A stretch of 64,000 nucleotides of DNA from CAZAQV01 sp964487255. GTDB lineage: Bacteria > Myxococcota_A > Polyangia > Polyangiales > CAZAQV01. The DNA lies in assembly GCA_964487255.1 (NCBI GenBank), contig CAZAQV010000025.1:29740-93739 (forward strand), in the 5' to 3' direction. Under the pieces are notes generated by a model. That model saw only the letters and a program-made list of their open reading frames with translations, made no database searches and was not told the origin of the DNA. How positions within the stretch are numbered: the first letter of the stretch is position 1; each line of letters opens with the position of its first letter. Shown one piece after another: positions 1 to 14,169 of the stretch. The translations under genes were made by a program, and so were the position numbers.

Positions 1-673
1 CTTTAATACAAGTCTTGTCGATGGAAAGTTCGTAGCCCAGACTTCGGAGCGAGCTGGCCGTCGAAAGCTTCGGGAACAGTCGCCGCGTTGCGTAGATCCG
101 TATCAGCCAGGTAATCCGCTCAGCGTCCCGGGTGATTCGACAGAACTCGATGAGCGCTGGAGCGACCGCGTTTAGTTCCGATGCTTCAAGTGCGCCGGAG
201 GCTGCAGACTGGCCAATGCGTGAACAGAGGCCTTCTGCAATACGTTTTGCATTCTGTACGTCTCCGGCTCGGAGGCTGCGGTACAACACGGTGCAAATCA
301 AGTTGGCGCCAGTTTGCGTTGGATTGCCGCTGACACTGCTTTCCGAGAAACTGAAGTCTTTGACGGGGTCGGGGTTTGTTTTCGAGCCAGGCGTCGGCGT
401 CCATTCCGCGAACAGTAACTCTGTTCCTCCGATTCGAATCACATCCTTGTGTTGCAACGTCGTGGACCCCGTGACGGGGCGTCCATTGAGGAATGTGCCA
501 TTGCGGCTTCGATGATCAACGACTTCGTATTCGTCGCCCTTCGCTGTAATGGTCGCGTGTTTGCGCGAGGCGATGCCCTCGGCGAGCCGCACTTCGCAAA
601 AGCGGTCGCGACCCACCAGAACACTCTGTCCGCGGAGTGCGAGCTGTCTATCACCGAATATGAGCCACTTCAT
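1..673 (-). CDS. FHA-domain protein, 3' part outside the window
   Basis: The reverse strand is open from an ATG at 673 to the left window edge. The first ~95 residues form an FHA phosphothreonine-binding domain: GRDRF, then SRKHA, then RNGTFLNGR, the three conserved FHA loops. The rest aligns by eye over its whole length with the FHA protein at 11906-12691 (shared blocks such as VLYRSL/LLYRSL, a Cys- or Tyr-centred EFCR/EYCR, and a W-containing segment), so the two are paralogues. An in-frame ATG at 715 is an alternative start; neither has a convincing Shine-Dalgarno site. It lies 76 bp downstream of the REC-kinase-REC gene in the same direction and is probably co-transcribed, so it may read phosphothreonine signals in that pathway. 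Its partner is unknown. Confidence 0.8.
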   Translation of the reverse strand, partial: MKWLIFGDRQLALRGQSVLVGRDRFCEVRLAEGIASRKHATITAKGDEYEVVDHRSRNGTFLNGRPVTGSTTLQHKDVIRIGGTELLFAEWTPTPGSKTNPDPVKDFSFSESSVSGNPTQTGANLICTVLYRSLRAGDVQNAKRIAEGLCSRIGQSAASGALEASELNAVAPALIEFCRITRDAERITWLIRIYATRRLFPKLSTASSLRSLGYELSIDKTCIK

Positions 674-749
674 CGGTCCAACCAGCGCAAGGCCTACCGC
701 AAAAGTGGGCGCCATGCCACCGCTGCTTGCCGGACCGGGGACGATCTCG

Positions 750-2429
750 TTAGCGAGCGCGGTCGAGGCACGGTCGGCTGAGCGCGTCGTGGAGCTTGTC
801 GGGCTCGACGGGCTTGGTGAGGTGGATGTCGACACCCGCCTTCTCAGAGAGCGCGCGTGCGTTCGCATCACCGTAGCCGCTCATAATGACCAAAAAAGGT
901 GTCGCCGCGCCGAGTGACGCGCGGACCTGCTTTGCAACTTCGTAGCCGTCAATGCCGGGCAGGCCGACGTCGAGCAGCGCCACGTCGGGTTTTGTGCGTG
1001 CGATGAGTTCGACACCAGCTTCGCCATCGCCCGCGGCTTCGGCGTCGTGTCCCCAGTTGCGCAGCAGCCGAATGAGTAGCTCGCGAATGTCTTCGTCGTC
1101 TTCGACCAATGCAACACGTAAGCGCGTTTGAGAGTCGTTGGGCGCGCGCTCGTACTCGCCCGTTGGCATCTCGGAGAAGACTTCGGCGTTGTCGGCGGGC
1201 AAGCGTGGCAGTCGAATCACGAAGCGAGCGCCCTTGCCGATACCGGCGCTGTCGACTTCGACCGAGCCGCCGTGCATTTCCGAGAGACGTTTGACGAGCG
1301 CAAGGCCAAGTCCCAGACCGCCATGCTCGTTTCCACCCTGCACGTAACGGTCGAAGATTTTCGTCAGCAGCTCCGGGTCGATGCCCTGGCCGGTGTCGGC
1401 GACGCAAACGTACGTTTGCTCGTCTTCGTGTCCCCAGTCGATCGTGATGGACCCGCCCGCCGGCGTATGTCGCGCGCTGTTGGACACCAAGTTGCCGATC
1501 ACCTGAACGATGCGGGCGCTGTCGATTTCCACGTGAACCGGTTCGTCCGTTCCCTTCAGCACGATCTCGACCTGGGCGCGATCGGCCGTGGAGCGACAGG
1601 TGTCGATCGCCTCGCGCACGACCCTTCCGAGTTCGCAGCGTTTTTTCTGGAGTTCCAGTTTGCCCCGGGAGATGCGTGAGACGTCGAGCAGGTCGTTGAC
1701 CAAGCGGGTCAAGAGCCGCACCTGCCGCGACATCGAGCGATATACCGGCTCGAGCTCCTCGCTGACGCCGCCATCGGTCTCCCAGACCGCGAGGTTGCCG
1801 ACCAAGGCCGCCAGTGGGTTTCGCAGCTCGTGGGCGAGCACAGCCAAAAACTCGTCCTTTCGCGCGTCGAGCGCCTCGAGTTCGTCGTTGATGCGCTTTT
1901 GCTGTGCCATCTTTTGGCGTAAGGTCCGTGACTCCCAGGCTTGGCGCTCCTTTTCGAGTTCGCGCTGGTGGGCAACCCGTTCGAGTTCGCGCAGTCGCTC
2001 GCCTTGCAAGCGGACTTCTTCGGTGCGCTGGTGAAGCTCTGCAAAGACGTTGAGTTTCGCGCGCAGGACCTGCGGCACAATCGGCTTGAACAAGTAATCC
2101 GCGGCGCCGATCTCGTAGCCTCGTTGCGCTTGACGGTCGTCCGGTCCGTATGCGGTCATGAAGATGATGGGCAAATGACGGGTGCGCGGACGATCGCGGA
2201 TAAAGGTGGCTGTCTCAAACCCATCCATGCCGGGCATTTTGACGTCGAGAAGAACTGCCGCGACGTCGTGGTCCAAGAGGTACGAAAGCGCTTGTTCACC
2301 CGACGAGACATACGTGATGTTCAGGTTCATCCCCTCGACCATCACCTCAATCGCCTGATGGTTGGCCGGGTCATCGTCGACGACCAGGATCGCCGGTCCC
2401 TGTGTCGTCGTCTGTGTTGCCTGAGTCAA
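750..2429 (-). CDS. REC-HisKA-HATPase-REC hybrid histidine kinase
   Basis: A soluble two-component kinase of 559 residues without membrane segments. Order of domains: receiver 1 (residues ~13-130, phospho-acceptor D62 in LLDVKMPG, K115), a charged coiled coil (~132-190), HisKA with H200 in AHELRNPL, HATPase_c (~300-410; N box NLVSNSARH, DTGQGID, GLGLGLAL) and receiver 2 (~437-555, D487 in LLDVGLPG). The input is therefore probably phosphotransfer from another kinase to receiver 1 rather than a ligand. The apparent start is a TTG. It is divergent from the HAMP sensor operon starting at 2564, with a shared 134-bp promoter region, which suggests that the two units work in one network. Confidence 0.93.
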   Translation of the reverse strand: MTQATQTTTQGPAILVVDDDPANHQAIEVMVEGMNLNITYVSSGEQALSYLLDHDVAAVLLDVKMPGMDGFETATFIRDRPRTRHLPIIFMTAYGPDDRQAQRGYEIGAADYLFKPIVPQVLRAKLNVFAELHQRTEEVRLQGERLRELERVAHQRELEKERQAWESRTLRQKMAQQKRINDELEALDARKDEFLAVLAHELRNPLAALVGNLAVWETDGGVSEELEPVYRSMSRQVRLLTRLVNDLLDVSRISRGKLELQKKRCELGRVVREAIDTCRSTADRAQVEIVLKGTDEPVHVEIDSARIVQVIGNLVSNSARHTPAGGSITIDWGHEDEQTYVCVADTGQGIDPELLTKIFDRYVQGGNEHGGLGLGLALVKRLSEMHGGSVEVDSAGIGKGARFVIRLPRLPADNAEVFSEMPTGEYERAPNDSQTRLRVALVEDDEDIRELLIRLLRNWGHDAEAAGDGEAGVELIARTKPDVALLDVGLPGIDGYEVAKQVRASLGAATPFLVIMSGYGDANARALSEKAGVDIHLTKPVEPDKLHDALSRPCLDRAR

Positions 2430-2563
2430 AAGTTACACCCGAGCGTTAAACGCTACCATGCTCCGACCACGCTTGGGATCGGTGATCGGTCACCGTTCTA
2501 GTCTGCAGCAAATTTTCAAATATGATGGAACACGCTCGGAATACAAGCTGAGCGTCAAGGCGC

Positions 2564-3937
2564 TTGACCGTTCGCTTGGGCCCGTGCGACTTTGCACCCG
2601 GCGTGGCAAAGAAAGGAATTTCGCTTTCTTGGCGAGGAAAGCTCCTGGTTTTACTCGTAGCGATTGCGGTGTTTCCCGTAGGCGCCCTTTCGTATTGGAC
2701 GCTGCAAGCGCTCGATCGCTACTTTCTCACAACCACTGAGGAAAGTCTGCAGGGGCTGGCACGCGCGAAAGCGCAGGCCATCGAGCAGTTCACGACCGAC
2801 CGTGTGCGTCAGGTCGAGCGCATTGCGACGCTGGTTGTAGGCGATCTGGAGGTGATCAGCGAAGCGCCTGAAAGCCTTCCCGAGACCACAAGTGGTACCC
2901 TTCCTGACCCCGGCGAAGTGGGTCCCACGCCTCCCACCGCGGCGGACGCGGGCGTGCCCGATGCGAGCGCGAGCTCGGACAACTCGACGACGACCGAACA
3001 GCCCAGCAACCGTCGGCCGCCCGGTGGCGAGACGAGCAACCGGGTGCGCGCTGCCCAAGAGTCGCTGCGCAGGACGCTCGGCCTCATCCAGTGGGATCAA
3101 CAAGACTACGAAGAGTTTCTCATCATCGACCCAAAGGGCGACGTGCTCGTTTCCACGTTTGACGATCACGAAGGGAAGACTGCGAAGTCGATCGAGTACT
3201 TCCAACAAGGGCTGCGCACGACGTACGTGCAACCGGTGTTCCACTCGCCGATTACCAATCGCCTGACCATGGTGATCGCCACGCCGATCAAAAACCAAAA
3301 CCAACGTGTGATCGGGGTTATTGCGGCGCGCTTGAACCTCGATACATTCTTCCGCCTCATCGGAGATTTGACGGGCCTTGGAGAGACCGGTGAGACCGTG
3401 GTCGCACGCCAGGTCGAGTCGGAGCTGCTGTTTATGGCGCCCACGCGACACGACGCGAACGCCGCACTCGAACGGCGGCTCGACATCGGTGCGGAGACGG
3501 GGCGCGGCCTGCAAGAGGCGGTGCGTGGGCAGTCGGGTTCCGGTTTGATCAACGACTACCGCGGTGTCGACACCTATGCCGCGTGGCAGCACATCCCCTC
3601 GCTCGACTGGGGGCTGGTCGTCAAGATCGATGTAGCCGAGTCGCGCCAGGTCGTGGCCCAGGCGCGCGAACAGGTGCTCGTGCTGATGCTGGTCATCCTA
3701 CTTATCATCTTGCTCTCTTCGGTCGCACTTTCGAAGGCGATGGTCGCTCCGCTGCGGCAGCTCAAAGAAGCGACCGACAAAATCAGTCGCGGCGACTTGG
3801 ACGTGCGCCTCCAAATCAACTCGAAGGATGAGGTCGGCGAGCTGGCCGACAGCTTCGAGCGCATGGTGGCCGCCATCAAGTTCTTCAAACACCGCGACGA
3901 AGCCGCAGAAGAGCTCGAAGACGAGGAACGCGCGTGA
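2564..3937 (+). CDS. Membrane sensor with periplasmic domain and HAMP, no kinase domain
   Basis: Topology: a short cytoplasmic N-terminus, TM1 at about residues 27-48, a large extracytoplasmic region (~50-360), TM2 at about 367-390 and a HAMP domain (~390-440) ending in a short acidic tail. The outer region contains an Asp/Pro/Ser/Thr-rich stretch (~105-150) and then a Cache-like part with GDVLVSTFDDHEGK and a later GLGETGETV. There is no methyl-accepting or kinase domain, so the signal must pass to a separate protein; the giant HAMP-repeat kinase two genes downstream is the obvious partner. The start is uncertain: TTG at 2564 has AAGG just upstream, and GTG at 2603 is an in-frame alternative just before the first membrane segment. 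First gene of a rightward operon. Confidence 0.82.
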   Translation: MTVRLGPCDFAPGVAKKGISLSWRGKLLVLLVAIAVFPVGALSYWTLQALDRYFLTTTEESLQGLARAKAQAIEQFTTDRVRQVERIATLVVGDLEVISEAPESLPETTSGTLPDPGEVGPTPPTAADAGVPDASASSDNSTTTEQPSNRRPPGGETSNRVRAAQESLRRTLGLIQWDQQDYEEFLIIDPKGDVLVSTFDDHEGKTAKSIEYFQQGLRTTYVQPVFHSPITNRLTMVIATPIKNQNQRVIGVIAARLNLDTFFRLIGDLTGLGETGETVVARQVESELLFMAPTRHDANAALERRLDIGAETGRGLQEAVRGQSGSGLINDYRGVDTYAAWQHIPSLDWGLVVKIDVAESRQVVAQAREQVLVLMLVILLIILLSSVALSKAMVAPLRQLKEATDKISRGDLDVRLQINSKDEVGELADSFERMVAAIKFFKHRDEAAEELEDEERA

Positions 3938-3960
3938 GTCAACTCCAAGCAGGGTAAGTC

Positions 3961-4212
3961 GTGGCCGAGTCGACCAAGCTTTACAAAGAGATCCTTGAGA
4001 TCGCCAAGACGTACATGGGTATCGCGGCCCAAGAATACATCGAGCGACGCTGCCGGATTGCGTCGCGTGGGGCCAACCCCGAAGAGTTTTCCGCGGACAA
4101 GTTGGACCGCCTGGTCGCGGGCATCGAGATGACCGCCAAGGTCTACATGAAGCCCGAGAAGGCCGCCGCGTTTGCCGAAGAAATCGGCAACCTCAAAAAC
4201 CAACATAGCTAG
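3961..4212 (+). CDS. Small soluble protein of a signalling operon
   Basis: 83 residues from a GTG start; 23 bp after the HAMP sensor and 27 bp before the giant kinase. I do not recognise a family. It is mostly predicted helix and evenly charged, with no signal peptide, membrane segment or Cys motif (a single Cys in RRCRIAS). Its tight position between sensor and kinase suggests an adaptor or accessory role in the same pathway; that is inference from context only. Confidence 0.7.
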   Translation: MAESTKLYKEILEIAKTYMGIAAQEYIERRCRIASRGANPEEFSADKLDRLVAGIEMTAKVYMKPEKAAAFAEEIGNLKNQHS

Positions 4213-4239
4213 GCAAAGCGCCTGGTGATGGAGACGTAG

Positions 4240-10500
<6,261 letters not shown>

Positions 10501-10529
10501 AATAGCAAGGCGATGAGGCTGCGAAGTCG

Positions 10530-11345
10530 ATGAGTCTGGATCAAATCGAGCGCGACATGTTGCTCGAGGCTGTGTACCGACGCTGGGGCTACGACTTTCG
10601 CGGGTACGCGGAGGGCTCGCTCGGTCGGCGCATCCGGATCGCGATGGAGCGCGAGGGGGTTCGGACCATCTCTGCGTTCCAGGAGCGCGTGCTCCACGAT
10701 GCCGCTTGCATGGAGCGCTTCGTGGCCACGCTTTCCATTCACGTGACGTCGATGTTTCGCGACCCCGCCTTCTTTGCAGCGTTGCGCGAGACGGTCGTGC
10801 CCGTGCTGCGCACGTATCCCTTTGTGCGCGTGTGGGTTGCAGGGTGTGCCTCCGGCGAAGAGGTCTACTCGACGGCCATCGTGCTTGAGGAGGCGGGCAT
10901 CTACGACCGCTGTCGCATTTACGCGACCGACCTTTCCGACACGATCGTCGAGCGTGCAAAAAGCGGAATCTTTTCCCTGGCGTCGATGAGAACCTATACG
11001 CTCAACTACCAGGCCGCGGGCGGATGCGGCGATTTTTCCTCTTACTATACCGCGCGTTACGAGAGCGCCATCTTCAAGCAGTCGCTCAAGCGCAATATCG
11101 TGTTTGCCACGCACAACCTTGTGTCGGACACTAGTTTTAATGAGTTCAATCTCATTTTGTGCCGCAACGTGATGATCTACTTCGCCCGACCGCTGCAAGA
11201 ACGAGTGTTTGCGCTTTTGCACAAGAGCCTTGCGCGCTTTGGTGTGCTCGGCCTGGGCAAAAAAGAGTCGCTCCACTACTCGGGTATCGAAGACGATTAC
11301 GAAGAGCTGTCGGAGGAGCTCAAGCTCTATAGGCGGGTGCGATGA
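10530..11345 (+). CDS. cheR: CheR-type S-adenosylmethionine-dependent glutamate methyltransferase
   Basis: 271 residues. The N-terminal helical CheR domain (LGRRIRIAMEREG) is followed by the methyltransferase fold. FRDPAFF is a CheR signature, VWVAGCASGEE at 101-111 is the SAM-binding motif and LILCRNVMIYF is the conserved strand near the active site. CheR normally methylates glutamates on chemoreceptors. No chemoreceptor, CheA or CheW is present here, so the target is open; the HAMP-repeat kinase 30 bp upstream is a possible substrate (inference). The stop codon overlaps the ATG of the cheB-like gene by 4 bp, indicating translational coupling. Confidence 0.92.
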   Translation: MSLDQIERDMLLEAVYRRWGYDFRGYAEGSLGRRIRIAMEREGVRTISAFQERVLHDAACMERFVATLSIHVTSMFRDPAFFAALRETVVPVLRTYPFVRVWVAGCASGEEVYSTAIVLEEAGIYDRCRIYATDLSDTIVERAKSGIFSLASMRTYTLNYQAAGGCGDFSSYYTARYESAIFKQSLKRNIVFATHNLVSDTSFNEFNLILCRNVMIYFARPLQERVFALLHKSLARFGVLGLGKKESLHYSGIEDDYEELSEELKLYRRVR

Positions 11346-11899
11346 GGCCCAAGCTCATCGTGATCGGCGCTTCGCTCGGTGGGCTCGACATCTTCAAAGA
11401 GCTCTTGCCTGGGCTGCCCGCAACCTTCCGCACGCCGATCGCGATCGCCCAGCACCGCGTCGCCGACTCCGACAGCAAGTTGCGCCACGTTCTGCAGCGT
11501 TACGCTTCGCTTCCCATCGTGGAGCCCGAAGATAAGACGCCGATTGCCGAGGGAGCCATCTACTTGGCGCCGCCTGACTATCACCTGTTGGTGGACGCTG
11601 AGCACTTTCACCTCTCGACCGAGGCCCCCCTTCGTTACGCGCGACCCAGCATCGACATCCTATTCGAAACGGCTGCAGACTACTTCGCGAAAGACCTGGT
11701 CGCGCTGGTGCTCACGGGCGCCAGCGATGACGGCGCACGCGGCGCCAAGATCATCGCGTCGCGGGGAGGGCGGGTGCTGGTCCAAGACCCCGCGTCCGCG
11801 CACAGCCCGGTCATGCCGAGCGCGACTCTCGCCGCGGTCCCGCGCGCCGAGGCCATGTCGGTCGCCGAACTCAGCACTACATTGGTTGCCCTCGGCTAG
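11342..11899 (+). CDS. cheB: Stand-alone CheB-type protein-glutamate methylesterase domain
   Basis: 185 residues, only the catalytic domain of CheB. Conserved residues are S11 in GASLGGLD, H38 in AQHR and D130 in LTGASDDGARG, matching the Ser-His-Asp triad. The regulatory receiver normally found at the N-terminus is absent, so activity cannot be controlled by direct phosphorylation and may depend on a partner receiver, for example one of the three on the upstream kinase (inference). Overlaps cheR by 4 bp (ATGA). Last gene of the operon starting at 2564. Confidence 0.93.
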   Translation: MRPKLIVIGASLGGLDIFKELLPGLPATFRTPIAIAQHRVADSDSKLRHVLQRYASLPIVEPEDKTPIAEGAIYLAPPDYHLLVDAEHFHLSTEAPLRYARPSIDILFETAADYFAKDLVALVLTGASDDGARGAKIIASRGGRVLVQDPASAHSPVMPSATLAAVPRAEAMSVAELSTTLVALG

Positions 11900-11905
11900 A
11901 GTGGT

Positions 11906-12691
11906 CTAGATGGTTCGTGGGGCCGACTCAAGTTCGTCCCGCAAAAGCTGCAACTGCCTGATGGCGTCCTCGTGTACTTCGGATGCGGGCGCTCGTCTCA
12001 CGGCCTCGAGCCAAGCTGCGAGCGCGTTCGTTTCGCCCATGCGAAGCTCGACAGCGAGTTCTCGAACACAAGCTGCGACCGAAGCAGGTGGGACGACCTC
12101 GCACTTGGCATAGACGCCTACAAGCCAACAGAGCCAGCGCGGGTCCGCAACGCGGCGACAATACTCTAAAATGGCCGGAGCCGTCGCGTTGAGCTCGTCG
12201 CCTTGCAACGTGCCACTTTGCGTGGAGTTTGCGATGCGTTCGGCCATGCCTGCGACGATGCGCGAGGCGGTCTCCATATTGTTTTCCGCAAGGCTACGAT
12301 ACAGCAACGCATTGAGGATGTTCGTTCCGGTTCGCGAAGCGCTTGCCGAAAAATTGTCGAACGAGTTTGAAGAACTTACGGAAGTGTCGAGGTCGAGTGC
12401 GGTCGCATCTTCGGAGAAGAGAAAATCTGTCTTGCCGATGCGAATTCTGTCGCGATGCTGCAGCGTAATTGCGCCTTGTATACGCTTGCCGTTGACGAAG
12501 GTGCCGTTGCGGCTGCCGTGGTCGACGAGCAGGTACCGCCCCTCGCGATTGACGATCGAAGCGTGCCTTCGTGAGGTGCTGTCTTCGACGACTCGAATCT
12601 GACATTTGCGGCTGCGCCCAACGTCCAAGTCTTGACCTTGCAACGCAATTCGATCGCTGCCGCAGACCAACCACTTCACATCAGGGGGCAT
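11906..12691 (-). CDS. FHA-domain protein
   Basis: 261 residues. An N-terminal FHA domain (~1-95) has GRSRKC, SRRHAS and SRNGTFVNGKRI, the loops that bind phosphothreonine peptides. The C-terminal half is helical with no named domain, and matches the partial paralogue at the left edge of the window. It converges on the CheB gene, with only 6 bp between the stops. Soluble; likely reads Ser/Thr kinase signalling, which is abundant in myxobacteria. The ATG start is followed directly by the MPPDVKWL beta strand. Confidence 0.92.
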   Translation of the reverse strand: MPPDVKWLVCGSDRIALQGQDLDVGRSRKCQIRVVEDSTSRRHASIVNREGRYLLVDHGSRNGTFVNGKRIQGAITLQHRDRIRIGKTDFLFSEDATALDLDTSVSSSNSFDNFSASASRTGTNILNALLYRSLAENNMETASRIVAGMAERIANSTQSGTLQGDELNATAPAILEYCRRVADPRWLCWLVGVYAKCEVVPPASVAACVRELAVELRMGETNALAAWLEAVRRAPASEVHEDAIRQLQLLRDELESAPRTI

Positions 12692-12726
12692 CTAGTATGA
12701 AGTGTAGCTGGAAAACTACACCCGCG

Positions 12727-14106
12727 CTAGACGATTTGCACTTTTTCCTGCGCGCGAAGCTTCCCTTCTTCGGCGACCGCGACAATTGCCATCAGCAAAA
12801 AGCAGCACACGCAGGCGACGCGCAGCGCGGTAAACGTGCCCTCCCAGCCTTGCATGCCCCATAGCGTGTGCCCATCGGCGATTATGCCAAGGCCCAGTTT
12901 CGCAAAGCCGTCACCGAGCAGGTAGCCGAAGGTGCCCTTGACGCCGTCCGCTACGCTGACCGCGCTCTTGGGCACAAAGCCCACGCCTGAAACTCCGATC
13001 AGCAGCTGCGGCCCGAACACCAAAAAGCCGAGCGAAAAGAGCGAACCCAAGTACACCGTTTCGCTCTGTGCACGTTGGTAAAAACCGATGGCCACAAACA
13101 TCAGCACCAGCGACACGCACGCCACGAGTCCGCGTCGTCCCGCGATCAAATCGGAAAGGCCGCCCCACAAGAACGTACCCAAGAGCGCGCCCACCTCAAA
13201 CAGCGTGAAGCCCTGAATCGCGACGCTTTTACTCAAGCCGAGCGTCTGGACGGCGTATACGGTCGCCCACTGGTCGATACCGATGCGCACGGTGTACAAA
13301 AACACGTTCGCGAAACACAGCGTCCAGATGATCGGGTTTTTGATCACGAACTTCACGAACAGCTCGAAGCGGCTCATCTGGTGCTCGGCGGCAAAGCGGT
13401 CTTCCTCGCTGGGTGCTTCGTCAAAGAGCTCTTCGGCCGTGCCGAGCCCGTAGGCTTCCGGCGAATCGCTACCGATGCGTAAGCCGATCACGCCGAGCGC
13501 GAAGGCAACCGCGGACGGAAACAAAAACATGCCGACGACGTGGCCGTCGAAAAAATAGTGCGCGCCGAACAGCGCCACCGTCGCTGCCAGTGCGCCGCCC
13601 ACGTTGTGCGAAAGGTTCCAGATGCCGAGGAACGTCCCGCGCAGCCGTCGCGGTGTCCATTTGGTCACCGTCGAGTACGACGACGGTCCACCGCCAGCCT
13701 GAAAGAGACCACTGATGCCGTAACAGAGCATCATCAGCGACACGCTCCTCGTGTCCGAGCCCAGGCTCAACCCAAAGCCAGTCATGGCCAACGACGAGGC
13801 GATGAGCAACACCGGCACCATCTTCTGCGTGTCCGTGCCGTCGATGAAGTACGAAAGCGCAGTCTTGCCAATGCCGTAGGTTAGCGAAAAACTCAGGCCG
13901 ATGAGCCCCAGCTGCGTTTTGCTGAGCGCGTAGGTTTCGATCAGGTCGTTTTGCGCGACGTTGAAGTTCTTGCGGATGAGGTACATCGCCATGTAGCCGA
14001 CAAAGACCACCAAGTAAGACTTCAAGAAGGCGCGCCGCCACATGCGCCTGCGCACCTTGACGGAAAGCTCCAACGTTGGCAGTCGCCGTGGCTGCAAAAA
14101 GGCCAT
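12727..14106 (-). CDS. uhpT: UhpT-type hexose-6-phosphate:phosphate antiporter
   Basis: 459 residues, essentially the length of E. coli UhpT (463). It resembles that protein from end to end: a basic N-terminus with RRRMW, then SYLVVFVGYMAMYLIRKNFN, TKWTPRRLRGTFLG, FDGHVVGMFLFPS, GSDSPEAYGLG, RIGIDQWATVYA, FGPQLLIGVSGVGFVPK and a charged C-terminus. Twelve membrane segments are expected (major facilitator superfamily, organophosphate:phosphate antiporter family), importing glucose-6-phosphate in exchange for phosphate. In enterobacteria UhpABC regulate uhpT; no such genes are nearby. Confidence 0.95.
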   Translation of the reverse strand: MAFLQPRRLPTLELSVKVRRRMWRRAFLKSYLVVFVGYMAMYLIRKNFNVAQNDLIETYALSKTQLGLIGLSFSLTYGIGKTALSYFIDGTDTQKMVPVLLIASSLAMTGFGLSLGSDTRSVSLMMLCYGISGLFQAGGGPSSYSTVTKWTPRRLRGTFLGIWNLSHNVGGALAATVALFGAHYFFDGHVVGMFLFPSAVAFALGVIGLRIGSDSPEAYGLGTAEELFDEAPSEEDRFAAEHQMSRFELFVKFVIKNPIIWTLCFANVFLYTVRIGIDQWATVYAVQTLGLSKSVAIQGFTLFEVGALLGTFLWGGLSDLIAGRRGLVACVSLVLMFVAIGFYQRAQSETVYLGSLFSLGFLVFGPQLLIGVSGVGFVPKSAVSVADGVKGTFGYLLGDGFAKLGLGIIADGHTLWGMQGWEGTFTALRVACVCCFLLMAIVAVAEEGKLRAQEKVQIV

Positions 14107-14169
14107 CGCGGACGGACGTTAGCAGCTTTTTTCGTGACAGCTCCGTGCCGAAGGGACTAAACACGGTCC

